Shown here in pieces: positions 17,627-25,856 of a stretch of DNA of 64,000 bases. Source of the DNA: Achromobacter sp. Bel (GTDB lineage Bacteria; Pseudomonadota; Gammaproteobacteria; Burkholderiales; Burkholderiaceae_B); the NCBI RefSeq assembly GCF_012928505.1, contig NZ_JABBJN010000030.1, positions 18,198 through 82,197 on the forward strand, read 5' to 3'. The notes under the pieces were generated by a model. It made no database searches. It was given only the letters and a program-made list of their open reading frames with translations, and was not told the origin of the DNA. Numbering within the stretch: position 1 is the first letter of the stretch; every line of letters starts with the position of its first letter. Position numbers and translations under genes: made by a program.

Positions 17627-18781
17627 TCAGGCGGCCATGCCGCGGGCGATGATCTCTTTCATGATCTCGTTCGAGCCGCCGTAGATCTTGCCCACGCGAG
17701 CGTCGGCATACATGCGGGCGATGGGGTATTCCAGCATGTAGCCATAGCCGCCATGCAATTGCAGGCACTCATCGATCACCTGGCAGTTCATCTGCGTCGT
17801 CCACCACTTCGCCATGGCGGCGGTGGACAGGTCAAGCGCCCCCTCCAGTTGCCGCGCAATGCAATCGTCGACGAAGCGGGCCGCGATGGTCGCCACGGTT
17901 TCGCATTCGGCCAGCTTGAAGCGCGTGTTCTGCATGTCGCTCAACGGTTGGCCAAAGACCTGCCGCGTCCGGGTGTACGCGACCGTCTCGTCGATGGCGC
18001 GCCGCATTGTCGCCACCGCCCCCACGGCGATCAGCAGCCGTTCGCGCGGCAGTTGCTGCATCAGCTGGGTGAAGCCGCGCCCTTCGGCTTCACCCAGCAC
18101 ATTGGCGGCAGGGACGCGCACCCCATCGAAGAACAGTTCGGCGGTATCCCCGCTTTTCTGGCCCAGTTTTTCCAACAGGCGGCCGCGCCGGAACCCCGGC
18201 AGGTCCCGGGTCTCGACCATGATCAGCGACACCCCGCGCGAACCGGCCTGCGGGTCCGTTTTGGCCACCACGCAGACCAGGTCGGCATGCAGGCCGTTGG
18301 TGATAAAGGTCTTCGACCCGTTGACCACATATGCGTCGCCGTCGCGGACCGCCGTGGTGCGCACGCTCTTCAGGTCGGACCCCGCGCCCGGTTCGCTCAT
18401 CGCGATGGCGCCCACAAGCTCGCCCGTCGCCATCTTGGGCAGCCAGCGTTGCTTTTGCGCTTCGGTGCCGTAGTTCAGGATGTAGTGCGCCAGGATCGCG
18501 CTGTGCACGTTGTTGCTGAAGCCATAGACCATGGCGCGGGCCTGCTCCGCCGCCACGATGGCCTCGTGGGCGAAGGAGCCGCCCCCGCCGCCATAGGCCT
18601 CGGGCATGCTGACGCACAGCAGGCCCATGCGGCCCGCCTTGTGCCAGACCTCGCGGTCGGCGTGCTGTTGCTTGCGCCACTTTTCCTCGTCAGGCACAAA
18701 CTCCTTGTCGAACAAGCGGCGCGTCGAATCCTGGAATAGCGTCAGGTCGGCGTCCATCCAGCCTTGCCGGGGCGTGTCCAT
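17627..18781 (-). CDS. Acyl-CoA dehydrogenase
   Basis: A 384-residue FAD flavoenzyme. MSEPGAGSDLKSVRTTA and FITNGLHADL are the acyl-CoA and FAD-binding signatures. The C-terminal helical domain has QLHGGYGYMLEYP and IYGGSNEIMKEIIAR. It catalyses alpha,beta-desaturation of an acyl-CoA, the first oxidative step of the pathway encoded here. The start at 18781 has GGGGAG upstream; a start six codons earlier is also possible. The reading frame is open further upstream, but there it overlaps the SDR gene in another frame. Confidence 0.92.
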   Translation of the reverse strand: MDTPRQGWMDADLTLFQDSTRRLFDKEFVPDEEKWRKQQHADREVWHKAGRMGLLCVSMPEAYGGGGGSFAHEAIVAAEQARAMVYGFSNNVHSAILAHYILNYGTEAQKQRWLPKMATGELVGAIAMSEPGAGSDLKSVRTTAVRDGDAYVVNGSKTFITNGLHADLVCVVAKTDPQAGSRGVSLIMVETRDLPGFRRGRLLEKLGQKSGDTAELFFDGVRVPAANVLGEAEGRGFTQLMQQLPRERLLIAVGAVATMRRAIDETVAYTRTRQVFGQPLSDMQNTRFKLAECETVATIAARFVDDCIARQLEGALDLSTAAMAKWWTTQMNCQVIDECLQLHGGYGYMLEYPIARMYADARVGKIYGGSNEIMKEIIARGMAA

Positions 18782-18798
18782 CGCGTTCTCCCCGGACA

Positions 18799-19623
18799 TC
18801 AAGGACGGCCGCCGCCCACGACCAGCACCTGGCCGCTGACGTAGTTGGATTCGGGCAGGCAGAACAGGTACACCGCGCCCGCCGCTTCCGCCGGCGTGCC
18901 GGCGCGGCCGATCGGGATCAGGCTTTCGGCGTTCTTCAGCACCTGCGGATTCACGCCCACCTTGATCTGGCGGCCCTGGATATCCAACGTGGCGTCGCCA
19001 TCGGCGGCCGCCTCGGTCAGGCGCGTCTTGATCAGGCCAAACGCCACGCTGTTCACGTTGACTTTGTAGCGTCCCCACTCCTTGGCCAAGGCGCGCGTCA
19101 GCCCGTTGATGCCCGCCTTGGCGGCTGCGTAATTCGCCTGGCCTGCGTTGCCCATCACGCCCGACGTGGATGAAATGTTCACGACCTTGCGGAACACCTC
19201 GCGTCCCTGCGCCGCCTCGGCCTTGGCGGCTTCGCGGATAAAGCCGGACGCGGCGCGCAGGATGCGGAAAGGAGCGGACAAATGCACCGCCAGGATCTCA
19301 TCCCACTGCTCGTCGGTCATTTTCTGGATCACGTTATCCCAGGTGTAGCCGGCGTTGTTAACGATGATGTCCAGCCCGCCGAACGTGTTCACCGCTGTCC
19401 CGACGAAGCGCTCGGCAAATCCGGATTCCGTCACGCTGCCCACGCAGGCCTGCGCGTATCCGCCCATCTGGCGGATCGTGGCCACCGTGGCTTCGGCAGG
19501 GCCGGCGTCCAGATCATTGACAACGACCTTGGCGCCTTCGCGTGCCAACTTCAGCGCGATTTCCTGGCCAATGCCGCGCCCCGACCCCGATACCAGTGCA
19601 ACCTTTCCTTCAAGCGTTCCCAT
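18799..19623 (-). CDS. SDR family dehydrogenase (3-hydroxyacyl-CoA type proposed)
   Basis: 274 residues: SGSGRGIGQEIA coenzyme loop, VNDLD after strand 2 (acidic residue favours NAD), NNAG, catalytic Ser in NISSTSG, YAAAK for the Tyr-Lys pair, and the ending YVSGQVLVVGGG. Ribosome site GGAGAG before the ATG. Placed between hydratase halves and acyl-CoA dehydrogenase, it most likely oxidises the 3-hydroxyacyl-CoA, as the SDR part of peroxisomal MFE-2 does. That role is inferred from context; FabG-like activity is the alternative. Confidence 0.88.
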   Translation of the reverse strand: MGTLEGKVALVSGSGRGIGQEIALKLAREGAKVVVNDLDAGPAEATVATIRQMGGYAQACVGSVTESGFAERFVGTAVNTFGGLDIIVNNAGYTWDNVIQKMTDEQWDEILAVHLSAPFRILRAASGFIREAAKAEAAQGREVFRKVVNISSTSGVMGNAGQANYAAAKAGINGLTRALAKEWGRYKVNVNSVAFGLIKTRLTEAAADGDATLDIQGRQIKVGVNPQVLKNAESLIPIGRAGTPAEAAGAVYLFCLPESNYVSGQVLVVGGGRP

Positions 19624-19644
19624 CGTCTCTCTCCTGTTCCGTAT

Positions 19645-20064
19645 TCAAAGCGCGGCCAACACCGCCACGCCGCTCAATCTGAGTTCGCCCGTCTGGCTGC
19701 GCGCATTGAGTTCGATCCGCAAGCGGGTTTCGCCGCCCGCCTCGAAGCGCTCGACGACCTGGCCGGTGCAGCGAACTTCGTCGCCCACGTGCGTGATGGC
19801 CACGAAGCGCACGGCGAATTCACGCAGCGCCGACTGCGGCGCCCAGGTCGTCAGCAGACGCGCCAGATAGGCCGCCGACAGCATGCCGTGCGCGAACACG
19901 TCGTCCATGCCGGCCGACCGGGCAAAGTCCAGGTCCACGTGAATGGGGTTGTGGTCGCCCGAGGCGCCACAGTACAGCGCCAGCGCATGCCGGCTGACGG
20001 GGCCTGCCGTGAAAGCGGGCAGCGCATCGCCCGCCCGGGCGTCTTGATATCGGTTGGCGTTCAA
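19645..20064 (-). CDS. MaoC-like hydratase half (catalytic)
   Basis: A 139-residue hot-dog protein carrying the R-specific hydratase signature: YCGASGDHNPIHVD, with Asp37 and His42 as catalytic residues, and GMDDVFAHGML. It starts with TTG, supported by GAGGAGAG just upstream and by the conserved N-terminus; no ATG is available. The gene lies 10 bp after the other hot-dog half, which lacks these residues. The two probably form one active heterodimer that hydrates the enoyl-CoA made by the neighbouring dehydrogenase. Confidence 0.88.
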   Translation of the reverse strand: MNANRYQDARAGDALPAFTAGPVSRHALALYCGASGDHNPIHVDLDFARSAGMDDVFAHGMLSAAYLARLLTTWAPQSALREFAVRFVAITHVGDEVRCTGQVVERFEAGGETRLRIELNARSQTGELRLSGVAVLAAL

Positions 20065-20074
20065 CGTGCTCTCC

Positions 20075-20518
20075 TCATCCGTTGCGCACGACGGTGACGG
20101 CGCGCAGTTCGGCCACCAGCGTTCCCGATGCGCCAGTCACTCTCGTTTCACGCACCACGAACTCCAGCGCACCGCCCTTCTTCGCGTAGATGTCGGTGAT
20201 GCGCGGCTCGAAGCGCAGCACATCGCCCGCATGCGCCATGGCGTGATACGTAAAGCCCTGTTCGCCATGCAGCACCCGGCCGATGTCGATACCCAGCAGC
20301 TCGCGCAGGGCGGCGGGACGCGGGCTGTCCATTTCCAGGCAGAAGAAGAAAGTCGGGGGCACGGGCAAGGCGGGATGGCCGGCGGCGCGCGCGGCGGCCT
20401 CGTCGGCGTAGATGGGATCGTCTTGCCCCGTCGCCTTGGCGAAGAACCGCAGCCGCCCCGCTTCCACCGTCGTGGTGAATGCAGGCAGCGCCGCGCCGAT
20501 ATGTCGGGTATCCAGCAT
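20075..20518 (-). CDS. MaoC N-terminal-like hot-dog half (non-catalytic)
   Basis: A 147-residue protein of the FAS1-like dehydratase/MaoC N-terminal group. FFAKATGQDDPIYADEAAARAAGHPALPVPPTF aligns with the hydratase helix region but lacks the Asp-x4-His pair; PPTFFF is typical of the N-terminal domain. It is expected to pair with the catalytic half encoded next, as ChsH1/ChsH2 or HadAB do. GAGGAGAC upstream of ATG 20518 fixes the start. Confidence 0.85.
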   Translation of the reverse strand: MLDTRHIGAALPAFTTTVEAGRLRFFAKATGQDDPIYADEAAARAAGHPALPVPPTFFFCLEMDSPRPAALRELLGIDIGRVLHGEQGFTYHAMAHAGDVLRFEPRITDIYAKKGGALEFVVRETRVTGASGTLVAELRAVTVVRNG

Positions 20519-20528
20519 GGCGGTCTCC

Positions 20529-21713
20529 TCAGGTGGCCTGGTACAGCGTGACGACGCAGGCGCCGCCCAGCCCCAGGTTGTGCTGAAGCGCCAGCCGCGC
20601 GCCATCCACCTGGCGCAGATCCGCCTGGCCGCGCAGTTGCCAGACCAGCTCCGCGCATTGCGCCAGCCCGGTCGCGCCCAGCGGATGGCCCTTGGACAGC
20701 AAGCCGCCCGACGGATTGGTCACCACACGGCCCCCATAGGTGTTCTCGCCATCGACGATAAACTGCTCGGCGGTGCCTTCAGCCGTCAGTCGCAAGCCTT
20801 CATAGGTGATCAGTTCGTTGGCCGTGAAGCAGTCGTGCAGTTCCACCACATCCACATCGGCCGGATCGACGCCTGCGGCCGCATACACCTGGTCGGCCGC
20901 GGCGCGCGTCATGTCGTAGCCCACAAGCTTGCGCATGTCGCCCTCGCCGAATGTCGACGGCGTATCGGTCGTCATGGCCTGCGCGGCGATCCTTACCGCC
21001 GGCGACAAGCCGTGGCGGCGCGCGAAGTCCTCCGAACACAAGATGGCTGCCGCCGCGCCGCAGGTCGGCGGGCAGCATTGCAAGCGAGTCAAGGGATCGA
21101 AGATCATGGGCGCGGCCAGCACTTCGTCCAACGTGACCGTCTGACGGAACACCGCATACGGATTGCGCGCCGCGTGCTGGCGCGCCTTGACCGAAATGCG
21201 CGCGAACGTATCGGGGCGGATGCCGTGTTCCTTCATGTAGTCGCGCCCCGCGCCGCCGAAGAACTGCGCAGCGCGCGGCTTGGCCGTGTCATAGCCCTGG
21301 ATATCGGTCATGGACGACACGAATTCCGACAAAGGCGATGGGCGGTCCTCGTACACTCCTTTGAGCGCGCCCGGCACCATCTGCTCGAAGCCCACCGCCA
21401 GCGCGCATTCCACCGCGCCGCTTTCCACGGCCTGGCGAGCCAGAAACAATGCCGAGGATCCGCTGGCGCAGTTGTTGTTCACATTGAAGACGGGAATGCC
21501 CGTCAGCCCCACGCCGTACACCACCGCCTGGCCGGACGTGGAGTCGCCATAGACGTAGCCCGCATAGGCCTGCTGCACGGCGTCATAGGGCGCGCCGGCA
21601 TCCTTCAAGGCTTCGCGCACGGCGCGCATGCCCATGACGGAATAGGGTTCGCTTGCGCCGGGCTTGCTGAAGGGGATCATGCCGACACCGGCCACCCATA
21701 CTTTTCGATTCAT
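20529..21713 (-). CDS. SCPx-type thiolase (acetyl/propionyl-CoA acyltransferase)
   Basis: A 394-residue thiolase of the lipid-transfer/SCPx group. VNNNCASGSSALFLARQ places the nucleophile at Cys82; LQCCPPTCGAAAAILCSE, ELHDCFTANELITYE and NPSGGLLSKGHPLGATGLAQ are characteristic and very close to the thiolase part of human sterol carrier protein x. No SCP2 domain follows. SCPx thiolases cleave 2-methyl-branched 3-ketoacyl-CoA, releasing propionyl-CoA. The start overlaps the upstream ligase stop by four bases (ATGA). The same fold can also serve as an aldolase (Ltp2), but that needs a DUF35 partner, which is absent here. Confidence 0.9.
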   Translation of the reverse strand: MNRKVWVAGVGMIPFSKPGASEPYSVMGMRAVREALKDAGAPYDAVQQAYAGYVYGDSTSGQAVVYGVGLTGIPVFNVNNNCASGSSALFLARQAVESGAVECALAVGFEQMVPGALKGVYEDRPSPLSEFVSSMTDIQGYDTAKPRAAQFFGGAGRDYMKEHGIRPDTFARISVKARQHAARNPYAVFRQTVTLDEVLAAPMIFDPLTRLQCCPPTCGAAAAILCSEDFARRHGLSPAVRIAAQAMTTDTPSTFGEGDMRKLVGYDMTRAAADQVYAAAGVDPADVDVVELHDCFTANELITYEGLRLTAEGTAEQFIVDGENTYGGRVVTNPSGGLLSKGHPLGATGLAQCAELVWQLRGQADLRQVDGARLALQHNLGLGGACVVTLYQAT

Positions 21714-23245
21714 GCCTGCTTCTCCTGAAGGGGCGTCGCGGCCTGGGCCGCACGCGGGGATTCATGGCCCTGCCGTAGCACGGACTTCAATACCTTGCCC
21801 GCGGCGGACAGGGGAAGGTCGTCGCGGAATTCAAAGCTCTTGGGGCATTTGTAGGTGGCCAGCCATCGACGGCAATGGGCGTGCAGCGCGTCGGCGTCAG
21901 GCGCGTGGCCGGCACGCGCGACGATCACCGCATGCACCGCTTCGCCCCAGCGCTCGTGTGCCACGCCGATCACCGCGCAGCGCGCCACCGCCGCGTGCTG
22001 CGCCAGCACGGCCTCGACTTCAGCGGCATAGACGTTTTCACCGCCGCTGACGATCATGTCTTTCAAGCGGTCGACAACGGTCAGGTAGCCCGCGTCGTCC
22101 AGCCGTGCAGCGTCGCCCGTCAACAACCAGCCATCGGCGAAGGCGCGGGTGGTCTCTTCGGGCAGGTTCCAATAGCCCGAGATCACCATGGGGCCGCGCA
22201 CCGCCAGCTCGCCGACCTGGCCGGCCGCGGCCTCCTGCCCATCAGGCGTCAGGATGCGCACTTCCACGCCTACGGCGGGCCGTCCGGCGGACATGGCGCG
22301 CGGGCCGCCTTGGCGCACATCGGCATTGATCGCCACCATGGCCGAGGTTTCCGTCATGCCATAGGCGTGCACGAATTCCGCTTGCGGAAACGCGGCCAGG
22401 GCGCGGGCCAGCAGCGCCGGCGAAATCGGCGACGCGCCCCAGATGACGCGCTGCACGCCGTCCAACCGGTAGTCGGAAAACCCGGGTTCATCCAACAGCA
22501 TCTGGATCATGCTGGGCACCAGCAACACCTCGGTGACGCCGTCGTCCTGCAAAGACTGCAACGCCGCCCTGGGGTTGAAGCCGCGCTGCATCACGACGGA
22601 CGCGCCCGCCAGGAACTGGCCCATCAATCGCCCCAGCCCCGCCACATGGAACAGCGGCGCCACCAGCAGCACGCAGCTGTCCGCGTCGGTTGGCACGGTG
22701 GCCAGCCGGGCGACGCCGGCGCTCCACAAGTTCGCGTGCGTCAGCATCGCGCCCTTGGGAAAACCCGTGGTGCCGCCCGTATAGAGGATGGCGGCCAGCG
22801 TATCGCCGCCCGCGCGCAGGTCGTCGATCGACGCGCGGGCGGTGGCGGCCACGGCTTCCAGCGGCGGCATGGGCAGCACGCAAGTCGATGCCGGCGGGGC
22901 CACATCGGCCATGCGTGGCGCCAGCGCCTCATCCACCAGCAACAGGCGCGGGGCACCGTCGGCCAGCCCTTGCGTCAGCTCGGCGCCGCTCCAACGGGTG
23001 TTCAAGGGCTGGATCGCCGCGCCCAGCCACCAGCACGCCAGCATCCACGGCACATAGGCCGCGCTATTGGCGCCCAGCAAGGCGACGCGATCGCCTGGCT
23101 GCACGCCGTGGTCGCGCAACACCGCGGCCTTGCGCGCCACCCAGGCCAGCAATTCGGGATACGTCCAGCGCTGCGCGCCTTCACGCAACGCGATCTTGGC
23201 GGGATACAACCGGCTTGCACGATGCAGGCCTTGCGTCAGATACAT
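21710..23245 (-). CDS. AMP-binding acyl-CoA ligase (first ligase of the cluster)
   Basis: 511 residues, ANL superfamily. ILYTGGTTGFPKGAMLTHAN is the P-loop, HAYGMTETSAMV the A5 region, LLTGDAARLDDAGYL the hinge, and SAAGKVLKSVLR contains the C-terminal catalytic Lys. It activates a fatty or alicyclic acid for the pathway. The start at 23245 has GCAGGAGAC upstream and begins MYLTQGLHRASRLYP; the longer open frame lacks a ribosome site. It is the first enzyme gene of the operon, 126 bp downstream of the AraC-type regulator gene on the same strand. Confidence 0.9.
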   Translation of the reverse strand: MYLTQGLHRASRLYPAKIALREGAQRWTYPELLAWVARKAAVLRDHGVQPGDRVALLGANSAAYVPWMLACWWLGAAIQPLNTRWSGAELTQGLADGAPRLLLVDEALAPRMADVAPPASTCVLPMPPLEAVAATARASIDDLRAGGDTLAAILYTGGTTGFPKGAMLTHANLWSAGVARLATVPTDADSCVLLVAPLFHVAGLGRLMGQFLAGASVVMQRGFNPRAALQSLQDDGVTEVLLVPSMIQMLLDEPGFSDYRLDGVQRVIWGASPISPALLARALAAFPQAEFVHAYGMTETSAMVAINADVRQGGPRAMSAGRPAVGVEVRILTPDGQEAAAGQVGELAVRGPMVISGYWNLPEETTRAFADGWLLTGDAARLDDAGYLTVVDRLKDMIVSGGENVYAAEVEAVLAQHAAVARCAVIGVAHERWGEAVHAVIVARAGHAPDADALHAHCRRWLATYKCPKSFEFRDDLPLSAAGKVLKSVLRQGHESPRAAQAATPLQEKQA

Positions 23246-23371
23246 GGCTTTGTCTCCTGCGGCACGCGGTCTCTGTGGCCCGCTGTCCTGTCCAGCCAGA
23301 CGCGCCGCGCCCGACCGTTGCCGAGCCCATAGCTTCCCGCCAGGCGCGGCAAGCGGCAATGGCCGCAGGCG

Positions 23372-24424
23372 TCAAACGGATTGGCGGAAAGTGTCAGCGG
23401 CGGACGACAGGCAGGCGGGGCCGCACACCAGGCGGTTGCGGCGGTATTCGCCAGGCGATACGCCGGTCCATTTCTTGAACGCCCGGTGGAAAGTGCTGGA
23501 TTCGGAAAAGCCCAGCCGTTCCGCGATATCCATCAGGGACAGGTCGTGCCGGCCCAGGTATTCCACCGCCGCGTCGCGGCGCAGGTCGTCTTTCAGCACC
23601 TGGAATCCCTGGCCCTCTTCCCGTAGATGCCGTCTGAGGGTTTGCGGCGTCATCGACAGCTGCGCGCTGATCTGCGCCAACGACGGCAACTCGGCGGACA
23701 AGTCGTTGCGCAGCAGCCGGCGGATGCGGTCAGTGAGCGTGGCGCGGTCCTGGTACTTCACCAGCAAGTCGAACGGCGCGTTCGCCAGGAACGCCTTCAA
23801 CGCCTGCGCGTCCTGGACCACCGGCAGCGCCAGCCAGCGCGATTCCAGCCATAGGCCCGACACCGGTTGCCCGTAACGCACGGGCGCATGGAACACCCTG
23901 TGCGCGTCGACGCTGCGCTCGCCCTCGTTGTAGTCCACGCCCGACACGGGAATCCGCCGGGCAGCCAGCCAGTTGGCCACGCCCAGCGTGAAGAACAGAA
24001 AAGTGCGTTCGCCATACCATTGCGTGCCCCGGCGCTCGCCGCGCGAATCCAGCACGATGTGCGCGGATTCGCCGCTGACGCATAGCCGCGCGGTGAAGTC
24101 GCGCAGCACACCGTGGTAATAGCGGAACGCCGCCCGCAACGCCTGCCCCACCGTGGCTTCCTGCAAGGCCAGCCGGCAGGCGTGGGCGAAGGCGCCCATG
24201 GGCACGGGATGCTGCCCCAACGCCAGGAAATCGTCGCGCGTGGCGCGACGCAGCATCCTCAGGATCTGCGCGAATTGCGCCTGCGACACGCGCGCCATCG
24301 GCGCCTGCAGCAGGGCAGGCGGCACGTCGGCGCGCACCAGGACGCGGTCCACGTCCACGCCCCGGCTGCGTGCGCCTTGCAGGATCTGGGCGATATGCCC
24401 CACGGCGATGGTGTGATGAGTCAT
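23372..24424 (-). CDS. AraC family transcriptional regulator
   Basis: 350 residues. Residues from about 20 to 200 form the arabinose-binding-like domain of the OruR/ArgR-type AraC group. The C-terminal two helix-turn-helices are LPSLAQISAQLSMTPQTLRRHL and SLMDIAERLGFSESSTFHRAFKKWTGVSPGEYR. It lies directly upstream of and co-directional with the branched-acyl degradation operon and divergent from the racemase-like gene, so it is the probable activator of both. The ATG at 24424 is preferred; an upstream extension has no ribosome site. Confidence 0.9.
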   Translation of the reverse strand: MTHHTIAVGHIAQILQGARSRGVDVDRVLVRADVPPALLQAPMARVSQAQFAQILRMLRRATRDDFLALGQHPVPMGAFAHACRLALQEATVGQALRAAFRYYHGVLRDFTARLCVSGESAHIVLDSRGERRGTQWYGERTFLFFTLGVANWLAARRIPVSGVDYNEGERSVDAHRVFHAPVRYGQPVSGLWLESRWLALPVVQDAQALKAFLANAPFDLLVKYQDRATLTDRIRRLLRNDLSAELPSLAQISAQLSMTPQTLRRHLREEGQGFQVLKDDLRRDAAVEYLGRHDLSLMDIAERLGFSESSTFHRAFKKWTGVSPGEYRRNRLVCGPACLSSAADTFRQSV

Positions 24425-24615
24425 GGCGTATTCCAACGGCTGGGCAGACACCGACAGCGTCGATGGTAGCCAAAGGCCCTGCCGCGCGGAATGCCCGGCG
24501 TGAGCATTCCCGCCAAGCGGAATCAGCGATTTCGCCATTGGTTGGCCGCAAAGCCGCGCCTAGACTGGTTTTCCCGCCTGGCCGGCCACCTCTTCGTATT
24601 TACCGGAGTCCCTCT

Positions 24616-25785
24616 TTGGATACGCCGAACACCGCCCCGCTTGCGGGCATCAGGATCCTGGACCTGTCGCGCTTGCTGCCCGGCCCGCTGGGCGCGCAGT
24701 ACCTGGCCGACCTGGGCGCCGACGTCGTCAAGATCGAAGACACGCAGGGGGGCGACTATGCCCCGCCCGCGTTGCGCGCCGTGTGCAACCGCAACAAGCG
24801 CGGCCTGCGCCTGGATTTGAAGCATCCCGAAGGACAGGCCGCGCTGGCCGCCCTGGCGCGCAACGCCGACGTCGTCATCGAGAGCTTCCGGCCCGGCGTC
24901 GCGGCTCGGCTGAAGGCCGATTATCCGACGCTGTCGCAGCACAATCCCCGATTGGTGTATTGCAGCATCACCGGTTACGGCCAGGACGGCCCGCAACGCG
25001 ACGCCGCCGGCCACGACTTGAACTACTCCGCCCATGCCGGCATGGCCGATCAGATGGGATGCGGGGCCGACCAGCCGGCACTGTCCAACCTGCCCGTGGC
25101 CGATATCCTGGGCGGCTCGTTGACCGCCGTGATGGGCATTCTGGCGGCGCTGGTCGACGCGCAACGCACCGGCCACGGACGCTATGTAGACATCGCCATC
25201 GCCGACGGCCTGCTGGCCGGGGCGGTCGTGCCGCTGGCCACGCTCAATGCCCTGGGCGATACGCGGCCGGCGGGCGCCGACAGCCTGTCGGGCGCGCTGG
25301 CCTGCTACGGCCAGTACCGCACGCAAGACGGGCGCTATCTGGCCGTGGCCGCCCTGGAACCGAAATTCTGGGACACCTTGTGCCGTCGCCTGGAACGCCC
25401 TGACCTACTGCCCCTGCATCGCGAAGGTGGCGCCACGCAGCAGGCCTATGTCAAAGACGAACTGCAGCGCCTGTTCGGCGCGCAGCCGCTGGCGCATTGG
25501 ATGGATAGGCTGGAGGGCGCCGACTGCTGCGTGTCGCCCGTGCTGAAACTGTCTGAAAGCCTGGCGCATCCGCAATACGCCGCGCGCGGCATGGTACAGC
25601 GCGCCGAGCATCCCGCCTACGGGGCGGGCGCGCATATCGCCAGCCCCGTGAAGATGACGGGATTCCAGTTCGCCATTCACCGCCAGGCGCCGCTGCCTGG
25701 CGAACATACCGATCAGATCCTGCGCGAGGCCGGTTACGACGACGCCCGCATCGCCAGCCTGACCGGACGCGGCGTCGCGCGGTAG
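24616..25785 (+). CDS. CaiB/BaiF family protein, alpha-methylacyl-CoA racemase type
   Basis: 389 residues of the type III CoA-transferase fold (GIRILDLSRLLPGPLGAQYLADLGADVVKIE). It keeps the residues used by alpha-methylacyl-CoA racemase: His133 in AGHDLNY, Asp163 in LPVADILGGSL and Glu248 in AALEPKFW, equivalent to His126, Asp156 and Glu241 of the mycobacterial enzyme. That favours epimerisation of (2R)/(2S)-methylacyl-CoA over CoA transfer. TTG start with GGAG seven bases upstream. It is divergent from the AraC regulator and faces away from the SCPx-thiolase operon, with which it makes biochemical sense. Confidence 0.85.
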   Translation: MDTPNTAPLAGIRILDLSRLLPGPLGAQYLADLGADVVKIEDTQGGDYAPPALRAVCNRNKRGLRLDLKHPEGQAALAALARNADVVIESFRPGVAARLKADYPTLSQHNPRLVYCSITGYGQDGPQRDAAGHDLNYSAHAGMADQMGCGADQPALSNLPVADILGGSLTAVMGILAALVDAQRTGHGRYVDIAIADGLLAGAVVPLATLNALGDTRPAGADSLSGALACYGQYRTQDGRYLAVAALEPKFWDTLCRRLERPDLLPLHREGGATQQAYVKDELQRLFGAQPLAHWMDRLEGADCCVSPVLKLSESLAHPQYAARGMVQRAEHPAYGAGAHIASPVKMTGFQFAIHRQAPLPGEHTDQILREAGYDDARIASLTGRGVAR

Positions 25786-25856
25786 GCACATACGGCCGAT
25801 GCGTCAGGCGCGGCGTTGAACCCGCCGCGTCCATGAAAACCAGGACGGAGACAACC

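Noticed and set aside
16745..18739. Long plus-strand open frame opposite acyl-CoA ligase and acyl-CoA dehydrogenase genes
   Set aside because: Spans two real genes in antisense, with no domain or ribosome site; a shadow of GC-rich codon use.
18782..19078. N-terminal extension of the acyl-CoA dehydrogenase
   Set aside because: Overlaps the SDR coding sequence in another frame; the dehydrogenase N-terminus with a ribosome site starts at 18781.
24616..25785. Formyl-CoA:oxalate or carnitine CoA-transferase
   Set aside because: His133 and Glu248 of the racemase set are present and the context is acyl-CoA breakdown; transferase activity cannot be fully excluded without assay.
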